This document shows, one piece after another, positions 24,979 through 34,949 of a stretch of 64,000 nt of DNA (the stretch's first letter is position 1; every line of letters starts with the position of its first letter). The notes below the pieces were generated by a model. It did no database searches and was not told the DNA's origin. It saw nothing but the letters and a program-made list of their open reading frames with translations. The stretch covers positions 26,693,667 through 26,757,666 of the forward strand of contig CM060125.1 of the NCBI GenBank assembly GCA_030522415.1. Reading direction: 5' to 3'. A program made the position numbers and the translations under genes. This DNA is from Channallabes apus. Taxonomy: Eukaryota > Chordata > Actinopteri > Siluriformes > Clariidae.

Positions 24979-25306
24979 TTATAAGCTAGTTAAGAAAAAA
25001 ATCAATCTAATGTGCTTGTTAGCAACAGTTCTGGACCTTTGATCTTGAATAAAAATCACATTCTGACCTTTGAATGTCAAGTTTGATATCCTGACCGTAT
25101 ATCTTAAGGGCGGAGCTTTCTGAATGAGGAAATCAATTTAATGGCCAACCAGTTAATAAATAAATAAACAAATATCCATCTCACTAATTACTTAAGATCT
25201 AATCTTGAAAAAAAAGACCTAATGCAAAACTTCTAGCAAGGCACTGTGTAATGTTAACGACTTAAGAAATTCCTCCTACTGCTTTATAATTGGTTAGAAT
25301 AAGTCA

Positions 25307-26251
25307 GTCTTGTGCAGGGACGTGCACTCATAGGAGGCAGGTGAGGCAGTGCCTCACCTTGCCACCAGGGGCGGTAAAGGGCTCAACATGGTTTCCTCAG
25401 CTGTCACCATAAGTTGTTAAAAAATGAATAATATAATAAAATATAATATAATATCTGTCCTGTGGTCTATGCTTTTAATGCAATTTTGGTGTGTTTCCTA
25501 TACATTTGGATCATTTTCATAGTCAAAATAGCTGTATTTCTTGTTCAAATAACAACGGGAGACGAGAATCATGGAGGCTGAGGCAGTGACAGGTAGTGCC
25601 TCTCAGCGCGTGCGTGTGAGAGTGTGCACCACTCACACACTGTACTGAGCGCGTGCAAACGGCGCGTGCTTGCAGTCAGCCGGAAAATACAGGCCTTGAG
25701 GCAGCCAGTACCTTTGCCTCAAAGATGGGGGCGATAGTGAGCCTGCGGCGAATAGTTCACGACACGAGTAAATGCGAGAGTAAATTAAGAAGAAAAAACA
25801 GAAAAGAAAAACAACCAACAACATTCGGTGCTAACGCGTTGCTATTTGGCTTTATTTTCCCTGAAAATGGAGGATATAATCTTGAAGATAATAAATTTTT
25901 CAAAACTTGACTTGGCAATTATCTCAATTGAGAAAGAGAGACTTGTAAAACTCAAAGAAAAAGACAAAAAGGAGGACTTCTACAACAAAGTCATCGAGAT
26001 CTTCGTCCAGAAGGACAGGAGAATGGACTTCATTTACAAGTAAAGGTAAGAATACTGCAGTGGTGTGTTTAAATGTACAGTGGTGTGTTTAAAATGTTAT
26101 TAAATTTAATCAAGAATGGGATAACAACCATGTATGCTTGTAAATCTGACTTGTGAGTCAGTGCCTTAGCATCATACAGTACGTTTGTAAATCTGACTCT
26201 GAGTCAGTGCCTCACCAACCCCAACCCTCACCGCACGTCACTGGTCTTGTG
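25307..26251. mobile_element. second hAT-type non-autonomous element with 8-bp TSD
   Basis: Ends CAGGGACGTGC (25315) and GCACGTCACTG (finishing 26243) are short imperfect inverted repeats. The sequence GTCTTGTG is duplicated exactly at 25307-25314 and 26244-26251. The element is 929 bp. Repeated GTGCCTCACC words sit near both ends. A 58-codon frame from MEDIILKII (ending 26043) is lysine-rich and may be a transposase remnant, but no hAT domain is identifiable. It is a different family from the CAGAGGTGG element. Confidence 0.8.
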
Positions 26252-26369
26252 TATGATTGGTTAGTAAGGAGGCATGACTTAAAGTAAGGTGTGTTTTTAG
26301 CCCAGTTTAGCACATTATTTATTAATTGTTAAATCTCCGTGCCAATCTAATCTACTTCTTCTTTTTGTC

Positions 26370-27905
26370 TTTTAGCTGATCCTTTCTGGGCTCGCCACAG
26401 CAAATCCTCTGCCTCCATCCAACCCTCTCACACCTAACTTACTTCATGTCCTCTCTCACGACATCCATAAATCTCCTCTTTGGTGTCCCTCTAGACCTCC
26501 TGCCTGGCAGTTCAAACCTCAGCATCCTTCTACTGATATGCTCACATTCTCTCCTCTAAACATGTCCAAACCACCTTAATCTGGCCTCTCTGACCCAAAA
26601 ACATCTAACATGGGTCACCCTCAAATGTGAACCATTCCTGATACTATCCATCCTCATCACTCCCAAAGTGACCCTCAACATCCTCAGCTCTGCTACCTCC
26701 AACTCTGCCTCCTGTCTTTTCTTCAGTGCCACTGTCTCTAAGCCATAGAGCATCGTTGCTCTTGAACACCTTTCCTTTCATTCTCGCTGATCCTTTTTTT
26801 CTAGCCTTGACATGACTCTTCACCTCCTTTCCACACTCTCTGTTGCTCTGGATCATTGACCCTAATTACCCTAAAGTCCTGCACCTTCTTTACCTCTGCT
26901 CCCTGTAGCCTCACCATTCTACTTGGGTCCCTCTCATTCACACACAAATAATGCAACTGTTGTACTCTTTCTAGGCATGAAATCATATTGCTGCTCACAA
27001 ATGCTCCCTTAACCTAGCTTCCAGTAGTCTTTCCCAAAGCTTTATTGTATGGCTCATCAGCTTTATTCCTCTGTAGTTGCCGCGGCTCTGCACATCCCCC
27101 TGGTTCTTAAAAATTGGCACCAATACCCTTCTCCTTCATTCCTCTGGGATCCTCTCACTCTCCAAGATCTTATTAAACAGACTAGTCAGGAAACTCTATT
27201 GCCACCTCTCCTAAGCACTTCCATACCTCCACAGGTATGCTGAACCCAACTGCTTCTCCACTCTTCATCCTCTTCAGTGCCCTCCTCACCGCACTCTTAC
27301 CAATTTTGCTACTTCCTGCTCCACAACAGTCACCTCTCCTAGTCTTCGTTATCTTTAATTTTTGTCTTTCATTAACTTTTCAAAGTGCTCCTTCCATCTC
27401 CCCATCACTCCCATGCGACCTGTTACCATCTCTCCGCCTCACCTACCTGTACAGATCACACCTACCATACAAGTCCTCATATGCTCATATGTTCTCATAG
27501 TTTGGCTTTTGTTTGGCCACAAGATGTAGTCCACCTGAGTGCTTCTGCCTCTGCTCTTATACTGTATGGCACCCTATGTTCCTGCCTCTTCTGAAAGAAA
27601 GTATTCACTACTGCCATTTCCATCCTCTTTGCAAAGTCCACCACCATCCAGACCATCATTCCAGACCTGCCCATTACACTCTTATCACCTCTGTTCCTCC
27701 TACTCCATTTCTTTTCCTATCCACACCATGGTGAAACAACCCTGCTCCTAAGCTTCTAGCTTTTCCACTTGGTCTACTGGACAAACAGTATATCCATCTT
27801 TCATCATGTCAACAAACTCTTGCCTTCCCTCTTGTCTCTCTGCATACGAACACACCTTCCTCCTCTCCTTCTTTGACCAACAGTAGCCCGATTTCCACCG
27901 GCACC
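26370..27905 (-). mobile_element. RTE-clade LINE, internally deleted and dead
   Basis: On the minus strand the region near 27700-27905 resembles an endonuclease start (around a TTTCACCATGGTGTGGATAG phrase). Further on come reverse-transcriptase C-terminal words: CVNERDPSRMVRLQGAEVKK (about 26900-26960), then MLYGLETVALKKRQEAELEV and REARLRWFGHV (26556-26753). The protein is broken into short frames by shifts and stops, and most of the central palm domain is missing or unreadable. The order of parts fits a single RTE-type element read right to left. Confidence 0.75.
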
Positions 27906-28009
27906 CTGTAGTTCAACAGCACCGGTGGAGGTCGTTGTTAATCTGGGCCGTGAACTATCCGGTATGAAAGTCATGTTAATGATTAAAATGTTAATAGCAA
28001 ATGTTTTAT

Positions 28010-28110
28010 GTCGAATGCCGTTCCTGCCACAACCCTCTGCATTTATCCAGACTTGGGACTGGCACAAGAAGGCTCTGGATTGTGCCCCTCTGTGGTTGCA
28101 TTACATTGAC
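28010..28110 (-). repeat. SINE family B fragment
   Basis: It contains ATGCCGTTCCTGCCACAACC and CCAGACTTGGGACTGGCAC, the middle of family B in antisense. Only about 100 bp remain. Confidence 0.55.
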
Positions 28111-28336
28111 CCTGTAAACTCATCTACATATTTATTGCATAATTTTGTTCATTTTTAAAAACTATTTATTCAAGCATGTTCTTTTTTTCATTTCATATAA
28201 ACTATTTTTATGACTCATGGGTTTACAAGTCCACTAAGCCTCTAAAGGGACATAAAAGAAAAAGAAAAATACAAAGAAGGGAAAAAAACATGTCCTTAGG
28301 ATATTATGTAGAAGGAATTAACAAAAATATAATATA

Positions 28337-28522
28337 AATATGTACAGTGAAGGTGGGTTTAGTTTAAAGGGTCAGTGTAAGGCAACCACTGGGGGGCACA
28401 ATCCAGCCCCTTCTTGTGCCAGTCTCAAGTCTGGATAGATGCAGAGGGTTGTTTCAGGAAGAACGAAAATATACATTAAATATGTACAGTGAAGGTTGAT
28501 TGAGTTTAAAGGGTCAGTGTCT
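28337..28522 (+). repeat. SINE family B fragment between short direct duplicates
   Basis: A family B piece (28384-28465, GTGCCAGTCTCAAGTCTGG) lies between two near-identical blocks containing TATGTACAGTGAAGGT and GTTTAAAGGGTCAGTGT, at 28337-28383 and 28478-28522. This looks like a local duplication at or around the insertion. Confidence 0.5.
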
Positions 28523-28562
28523 GAGCAGTCCTGTGCTGGCAGGGATTTTTGTGATTTTGATT

Positions 28563-28592
<30 letters not shown>

Positions 28593-28594
<2 letters not shown>

Positions 28595-30283
28595 AGTATA
28601 TAGTGGGGATGGTGCGCTGCTGACCTCGACTCGGGACGTTGTGGGTCGGTGGGGGGAGTACTTCGAAGACCTCCTTAATTCCACCAACATGCCTTCCAAT
28701 GAGGAAGCAGAGTCTGGGGACACAGAGGTGGACTCTTTCATCTCTGGGGCCGAGGTCGCCGATGTAGTCAAAAAGCTCCGCGGTGGCGGGGCCCCGGGGG
28801 TGGATGAGATCCGCCCTGAGTTCCTCAAGGCTCTGGATGTTGTAGGGCTGTCATGGTTGACACGTCTCTGCAACATTGCATGGACATCGGGGACAGTGCC
28901 TCTGGACTGGCAAACCGGGGTGGTGGCCCCCTCTTCAAGAAGGGGGACCGGAGAGTGTGTTCCAACTACAGAGGGATCACACTTCTCAGCCTCCCTGGGA
29001 AAGTCTATTCAGGGGTCCTGGAAAGGAGGGTCCATCGGATGGTCGAACCTCGGATTCAGGAGGAGCAGTGTGGTTTTCGTCCGGGTCGCGGAACAGTGGA
29101 CCAGCTCTTCACCCTTAGCAGGGTTCTGGAGGGGGCATGGGAGTTTGCCCAACCAGTCTACATGTGCTTTGTGGACTTGGAGAAGGCATTCGACCGTGTC
29201 CCTCGGGGAGTCCTGTGGGGGGTACTCCGGGAGTATGGGATATCGGATTCCCTGTTAAGGGCTGTCCGGTCCCTGTACAACCGTTGTCGGAGCTTGGTCC
29301 GCATTGCCGGTAGTAAGTCGGACCTGTTTCCGGTGAGAGTAGGACTCCGACAGGGCTGCCCTTTGTCACCGATCCTGTTCATAATTTTTATGGACAGGAT
29401 TTCTAGGCGCAGCCAGGGCGTTGAGGGGGTACAGTTTGGTGGGCTCAGGATTGGGTCACTGCTATTTGCAGATGACGTTGTTCTGTTGGCCTCATCACCC
29501 TGTGACCTACAGCTCTCACTGGATAGGTTCGCAGCCGAGTGTGAAGCGGCTGGGATGAGAATCAGCACCTCCAAATCTGAGGCCATGGTCCTCAGCCGGA
29601 AAAGGGTGGAGTGCCCTCTCAGGGTTGGGAGTGAGATCCTGCCCCAAGTGGAGGAGTTTAAGTATCTCGGGGTCTTGTTCACGAGTGAGGGTAAAATGGA
29701 GCGGGAGATCGACAGGCGGATCGGGTCAGCGTCTGCAGTGATGCGGGCTCTGTGTCGGTCCGTCGTGGTGAAGAAGGAGCTGAGCCAAAAGGCAAAGTTC
29801 TCAATTTACCGGTCGATCTACGTTCCTACCCTCACCTATGGTCATGAGCTGTGGGTAGTGACCGAAAGAACAAGATCGCGAATACAAGCGGCCGAAATGG
29901 GTTTCCTCCGCAGGGTGTCTGGGCTCTCCCTTAGAGATAGGGTGAGAAGCTCAGTCATCCGGGAGGGGCTCAGAGTAGAGCCGCTGCTCCTCCGCATCGA
30001 GAGGAGCCAGATGAGGTGGCTTGGGCATCTATTTAGGATGGCCCCTGAACGCCTCCCTTGTGAGGTGTTCCGGACACGCCCCACCGGAAAGAGACCCCGG
30101 GGAAGACCCAGGACACGCTGGAGGGACTATGTCTCTCGGCTGGCCTGGGAACGCCTTGGGATCCCCCCGGAAGAGCTGGAAGAAGTGGCCGGGGAGAGGG
30201 AAGTCTGGGCATCCCTGCTGAAGCTGCTGCCCCCGCGACCCGACCTCGGATAAGCGGAAGAAAATGGATGGATGGATGGATGG
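28593..30283 (+). mobile_element. Rex3-like RTE LINE, 5'-truncated, nearly complete reverse transcriptase
   Basis: The main frame (28853-30253, 466 codons) holds the RT domain: FKKGDRRVCSNYRGITLLSL, EEQCGFRPGRGT, YMCFVDLEKAFDRVPRGVLW (catalytic Asp of motif A), VGLRQGCPLSPILF, and LLFADDVVLLASS with the FADD catalytic box. It ends with GHELWVVTERTRSRIQAAEM and GKRPRGRPRTRWRDYVSRLA, then the stop. The upstream part of the same protein (GGAPGVDEIRPEFLK, ending near DWQTGVV) lies in the 28500-29258 frame. One single-base shift at about 28920-28935 separates the two. The endonuclease is absent. The 3' end is GGATAAGCGGAAGAAAATGG followed by a GGAT tail, typical of Rex3. ATA repeats flank both sides, so it landed in an ATA microsatellite. 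Retrotransposition would need both the missing 5' part and an unbroken frame. Confidence 0.9.
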
Positions 30284-30300
30284 ATAATAATAATAATAAA

Positions 30301-32110
30301 GATGTCATTTTCTTTCTCTTTTAAAGTGCACAAGGAAGGTAGTAAAGGTATGTTTGCAATTACTTATAAAAAAAGAGAGTAATTCTGTGATTTTATTGCA
30401 TTCAGGCATCTCCTTAAATAGCTTTAATTAAACTATTTTTCATTGCATATATGTCCTTTTGGTGTCATAATATTTTGACACACTCTTTTTGCGGTTTTGA
30501 ATGTTGCCAGTATGGATGTTGTTCTTACTGTAATTAACTTTGGCTGCGAGTTCGAGTAGCCGGCAGACTAAGGTTCCTTTCTAGTACTGGGTAAATATTG
30601 ATGCTGCCATGCCACAATGGAGCTCACTTAGGAGGAACATCTGGAGCAAATCCAGATAAAAGATAATAACCGCTCTTACATCGAAACACAGGTTTTAGGA
30701 GCAATTACACCGAATATAGTAACCCGAGAATGAATAAGCCGAGGTGTGAGCCGAGGTTAAAGTTTAAGCACTGAAATTAAGTATCTAATTTGATCTCCCT
30801 CCCTTTCTTTCTCACACACATGCATAAAATAAACTGTCACCAGTGTCCTTTATATAAGTAATCTCTACCACATGTCTATAAATATAGCACTTTTTCCACT
30901 TCCATTTTTATTTCTGTTAGTTATGTTGTATCCACCACAACAGACTTTTTTTTAAAGCTTAGACCTCAGCAGGACATGACACCCAGAGGAGAATGGCTCT
31001 GGCTTTGTGGCTTCTTAATCATCACATCTTTGAGAACTTTGAGAACAACCCCAGGCTGGGATCTTCGACTTGGCTCGTACTGTAGCGTTCACTAAAGTTG
31101 AGATCCGAGGCAAAGAAACTCGCATATAGAAGAACATTAGTCGTACCCAAGTGAAGAACTTATCATTTCATCTCTCCAAGGCACCGTTAGTGCATTACTT
31201 ATTCCTTACTCTCACTCACTATTTTTGGTTGCAGTAGATCCGGAGACTCTTTCCAAAAGAAGGTTCACCTCAAAGAAAACCTCCAAATTAAGATTGACAT
31301 ATTTTTGTTCATTCAGAACCAAAAAATACATTACAGCGCTCACACTAATATAAACTTCTGGCAGTCTGAGTGTAAAGGGTATTGCCCCCCCCCCCACCTA
31401 CCACCACACTTTTCTTTTATAAACGGTATGACAATACAAGCCTTGACTTTAAGCACTTTGGTTCCTGTTATGAATGGCTCCAACAGTGGAAAAGAAAAGA
31501 CTTTCTGTACAGTTCGCAGCAGGCCATCAAGTCTGTGTGATGTCTAAATCACAGACCTGACTTTAGCAAAGATGGCACCATGGGGATGGGCGCCACTGGT
31601 GTGTGTACAGGAATGTTAAATCAGCCGTAACCTTTTTCAAGCGATGGTAGTGGAAGTCTGTTCAAACTTTTCCGTTAATCGTGGCCAGAATCCTGAGTTT
31701 GGGTCAGAGCACAAGCAGACGAGGTTAAGCAATAAAATCCATAACATCTAGTCAGGCACAAAGCCTGGCGCGATTCATCATGTTAGAAATGCAACTTGGA
31801 GAATGATTAACTCTGGGTTGCCAAGTTGTACTGTTTATAGCACAATGCATTTCCTTTGTGGCTTTGAAAAAGTACTCTTTCTTCGCATGCTGGAATGAAT
31901 TTCTACCTTTAATAACACCGTATCATTTAAATTTCTTATGTACGTAACTTGATTTCAAGCTGGATTTGGCTACTCCAAATGTTGCTTGATAAACTGATAC
32001 GAAATAATCAAAGATCTTGATAATTGATGATTATAAAGGCCAGTGTTTATCCCTAATTGGTTTGGCTCTAATGCTTTATCATACAGAACCCATATATATA
32101 TATATATATA
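30301..32110. other. intergenic, nothing recognised
   Basis: No exon, transposon end or known repeat is evident. A C-run lies at about 31385-31396. The short open frames here carry no domain. Confidence 0.45.
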
Positions 32111-32321
32111 TAAGTTCAAAAGTTTTAGATCACTTTCTAACTCCACGATGGTTCCTGATGTTTATTTCTTTCTACATTGTAAAGTTTTGCTGAAGGCGTC
32201 CAAAAAATGCATGAATCTCCTTTGAACAGTTGATATTGAGATGTTTCTGCTACTTCTGCTCTGTAAAGACTTCATAACGCCTCTAATCTGAGCTGCTGTT
32301 AATTGGTCATTTTTCAGGTTG

Positions 32322-32694
32322 TGTCACGTTTCTTCCCCTTACCGTGTTTGCGTCGGGTGTGTGTGCGCGGCATGAATGCGGATGAGGCGAGCTGACGATT
32401 AACAAAGTTCTTTTATTTTCTCCAAACATAAACATAAACACAAAATCAGGACCAAATCACTCCAACACAAACTAAACGATATTGAGCAGTTGCTAGACGC
32501 CTCACTGGAGTCCAGCCAGGCTATTTATAATTAAACATAAACAAACATCAAATTAACTTCCCTCGGTTCAGGTGAGCTTCTACGTCACCTGACCGAGGTG
32601 CAAACTGGGAAATGAAGTGAAACTAGAACTAAACAAAACTACAACTCAAAAACATACACGGGCGTTAGGCGCCCTCTAGGGGTTAACCGTTACA
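32322..32694 (-). repeat. left LTR (3' LTR of the minus-strand element)
   Basis: 373 bp, starting TGTCACGTTTC and ending GTTAACCGTTACA on the plus strand. I see no difference from the right LTR. Confidence 0.92.
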
Positions 32695-34272
32695 TAACCC
32701 CCCCTCCAAAAAATGCTCCTCCCGGAGCATCACCGGAGGCCCCGGACACCCAACCCAATGTTCTACCTTACGCCTCCTGTCCAGGAGGCTGGGTGACGGG
32801 GCTGGAGGCATGCTCAGCGGCTGCTGAGCTGGAGACGTGCTCGGCGGCTGCCGACGCGCTGGAGACGTGCTCGGCGGCTGCCGACGCGCTGGAGACGTGC
32901 TCGGCGGCTGCCGACGCGCTGGAGACGTGCTCGGCGGCTGCCGACGCGCTGGAGACGTGCTCGGCGGCTGCCGACGCGCTGGAGACGTGCTCGGCGGCTG
33001 CCGACGCGCTGGAGACGTGCTCGGCGGCTGCCGACGCGCTGGAGACGTGCTCGGCGGCTGCCGACGCGCTGGAGACGTGCTCGGCGGCTGCAGAGCTGGT
33101 TCGACGCTCGACGACGGCTCTGGAGCGTGCACGACGCTCGACGACGGCTCTACGTCGTCCTCAAAGGCGAAAGGTGGCGGCAGCACAGGTGCGTCGTACA
33201 GCGGCTGCTCACACGCTGGCTCGCTGTCCTCGAAGCCGAAAGGCGGCGGCAGAACAGGTGCGTCGTACAGCGGCTGCTCACACGCTGGCTCGCTGTCCTC
33301 GAAGCCGAAAGGCGGCGGCAGAACAGGTGCGTCGTACAGCGGCTGCACACACGCTGGCTCGCTGTCCTCGAAGTCTGCAGGCGGTGGTAGAACGGGTGCT
33401 TCGGACAGCTGCTGCTGACACGCTAGCGCGCTGTCCTCGAAGCCGAGAGGTGGTGGCAGAACGGGTGCGTCGGACAGCTGCTGCTGACACGCTAGCACGC
33501 TGTCCTCGAAGTCTGGAGGCGGCGGTAGAACGGGTGCGTCGGACAGCTGCTGCTGACACGCTAGCGCGCCGTCCTCGAAGTCTGGAGGAGTCGGAAGACT
33601 GACGCTTTCCCGCTGCGGCGCGTAATTCTCTGCGCCGATCCCAGGCAGTGGCGGAATGGGGAGCATGTCGTCCGGGTCCGCGAGAGGGAGGACCTCCGGG
33701 ACTACAGCCTGGCTCTCCCGAACCTGGACGAGCAACTGTTGGAGCCGCACCACCTGCTCCCGCAGGTCTCCGATGCGCTCCTCGTTGTCTTCCGCCCACT
33801 GCCTGTAGCACTCTCCCGTCTCTCCCTCGGCTGTCACACCCCTCCAGGGCGTGCGCCGGACGGCGAACCCGCTGCCTTTCCAGCCATGTCCCGCCATCCT
33901 CTCACTCTCCGTCACGTTCACCTCCTCCATCCCCGCCTCCTCGGCGTACCTGGAATTATCCCGGCTCTGCCAGAACTCAATCTCGCCGTGCTCCTCGCTG
34001 TCCTCCAGCAGCCCCTCCTGCTCCATCAGCAAGCTGTATTCCCAGCTGCGATACATCTCCTCCTCGTCGTCTTCCAGCCCGCTGTAAATCCAGCCGCAAA
34101 ACATCTCTTCCTCGCTGTCCTTCCGCCTTTCCGCCAGCTCGGGCGAGATCGTACCAGCGCCCCCCCAAAAATTGTTCAGGGGAAAAACCTCCGCCATGCC
34201 ACTTTTTAGGTCTAGCAATCTGTCACGTTTCTTCCCCTTACCGTGTTTGCGTCGGGTGTGTGTGCGCGGCAT
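32683..34272 (-). CDS. 529-residue proline-rich repetitive ORF of the LTR element, function unknown
   Basis: I do not recognise the protein. The start ATG (34272) lies inside the 5' LTR; the frame begins MPRTHTRRKHGKGKKRDRL and a second Met, MAEVFPLNNFWGG, follows just inside the interior. Residues 30-160 are acidic (runs like EDDEEEMY). About 165-195 could form a coiled coil (ERIGDLREQVVRLQQLL). Then come six units of 23 residues, FEDS-AC-Q-L-DAPVLPPP, and nine units of 10 residues, PPSTSPARRQ, the ninth altered. The end is EEHFLEGGLCNG, with the stop within the 3' LTR. No zinc knuckle or catalytic motif is seen. It could be a highly altered Gag-like protein or a captured host ORF. Length and in-frame repeats suggest it has been translated, but that is inference. 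Confidence 0.6.
   Translation of the reverse strand: MPRTHTRRKHGKGKKRDRLLDLKSGMAEVFPLNNFWGGAGTISPELAERRKDSEEEMFCGWIYSGLEDDEEEMYRSWEYSLLMEQEGLLEDSEEHGEIEFWQSRDNSRYAEEAGMEEVNVTESERMAGHGWKGSGFAVRRTPWRGVTAEGETGECYRQWAEDNEERIGDLREQVVRLQQLLVQVRESQAVVPEVLPLADPDDMLPIPPLPGIGAENYAPQRESVSLPTPPDFEDGALACQQQLSDAPVLPPPPDFEDSVLACQQQLSDAPVLPPPLGFEDSALACQQQLSEAPVLPPPADFEDSEPACVQPLYDAPVLPPPFGFEDSEPACEQPLYDAPVLPPPFGFEDSEPACEQPLYDAPVLPPPFAFEDDVEPSSSVVHAPEPSSSVEPALQPPSTSPARRQPPSTSPARRQPPSTSPARRQPPSTSPARRQPPSTSPARRQPPSTSPARRQPPSTSPARRQPPSTSPARRQPPSTSPAQQPLSMPPAPSPSLLDRRRKVEHWVGCPGPPVMLREEHFLEGGLCNG
32829..33096. repeat. tandem array, 30-bp unit, nine copies
   Basis: The unit contains CTGGAGACGTGCTCGGCGGC and repeats with an exact 30-bp period, CpG-rich, encoding PPSTSPARRQ on the minus strand. 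There are no spacers, so it is not a CRISPR array. Confidence 0.92.
33150..33590. repeat. tandem array, 69-bp unit, about six copies
   Basis: Period 69 bp, encoding the 23-residue FEDS...DAPVLPPP unit on the minus strand. Units nearest the 30-bp array are the most alike. Confidence 0.88.
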
Positions 34273-34593
34273 GAATGCGGATGAGGCGAGCTGACGATTA
34301 ACAAAGTTCTTTTATTTTCTCCAAACATAAACATAAACACAAAATCAGGACCAAATCACTCCAACACAAACTAAACGATATTGAGCAGTTGCTAGACGCC
34401 TCACTGGAGTCCAGCCAGGCTATTTATAATTAAACATAAACAAACATCAAATTAACTTCCCTCGGTTCAGGTGAGCTTCTACGTCACCTGACCGAGGTGC
34501 AAACTGGGAAATGAAGTGAAACTAGAACTAAACAAAACTACAACTCAAAAACATACACGGGCGTTAGGCGCCCTCTAGGGGTTAACCGTTACA
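34221..34593 (-). repeat. right LTR (5' LTR of the minus-strand element)
   Basis: 373 bp, matching the left LTR base for base as far as I can read. It contains the ORF start codon, and a TATTTATAA box-like stretch on the plus strand near 34421-34429. Confidence 0.92.
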
Positions 34594-34949
34594 GGTTGAT
34601 AACTCTAAATGAACTTCTCGTCTGCAGCAGAGGTAGGTTTTGGTCTCGTCCTCCTGGGACGGCCTTCATGAGAGACATTTTCATTATGGAGCTGGACGGA
34701 TTTTGCAAATGCACTTGACAATACTGTTCTTGCAGGAACTATTACAGAAAGGCCGACCTCTGTGTCTTAAAATAACAACTAACTGTTGTTTTTGTTGTTG
34801 TTACGTAATTACATAATTCCATATGTGTTATTTTATAGTTTTGAAATCCGCAGTATTGTTGTAGAATGTAGAAAATAAATCACTAAACAAAAACAAAGAA
34901 ATTTGCAAGTGATCTAAAACTTTTGAATGTATATAATTTTTTTGAGGGA

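Larger units (their letters stand above)
32317..34598 (-). mobile_element. young non-autonomous LTR retrotransposon
   Basis: Two direct repeats of 373 bp (32322-32694 and 34221-34593), each bounded by TG...CA, are identical by eye. A 5-bp duplication GGTTG flanks the element (32317-32321 and 34594-34598). On the minus strand a purine tract, GGAGGGGGG, sits just before the 3' LTR, which gives the orientation. The 1526-bp interior has no reverse transcriptase, RNase H, integrase or protease. It carries one long repetitive ORF. No primer-binding site is obvious immediately inside the 5' LTR. Identical LTRs mean the insertion is recent. Movement must rely on enzymes from another element. Confidence 0.9.
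32113..34926. mobile_element. Tc1-like miniature element split by an LTR retrotransposon
   Basis: The left end TTCAAAAGTTTTAGATCAC (32114-32132) and right end GTGATCTAAAACTTTTGAA (about 34907-34925) are inverted repeats. The interior halves, 32133-32321 and 34594-34906, carry phrases of Tc1-like transposase in antisense (CTCCTTTGAACAGTTGATA, TCTGCAGCAGAGGTAG, CTTCATGAGAGACATTTTC). Removing the LTR element and one copy of its duplication rejoins them. The left end abuts a TA run, the Tc1 target. Only remnants of coding sequence are left. Confidence 0.75.

Noticed and set aside
32829..33096. Regular 30-bp repeats resembling a CRISPR array
   Set aside because: The units are directly abutting with no spacers, lie in the ORF of an LTR element and sit in a vertebrate genome.
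32793..33602. 269-codon plus-strand ORF rich in ETCSAAADAL repeats
   Set aside because: It is antisense to the 529-codon ORF and arises from the same 30-bp and 69-bp tandem arrays. The purine tract places the element on the minus strand.
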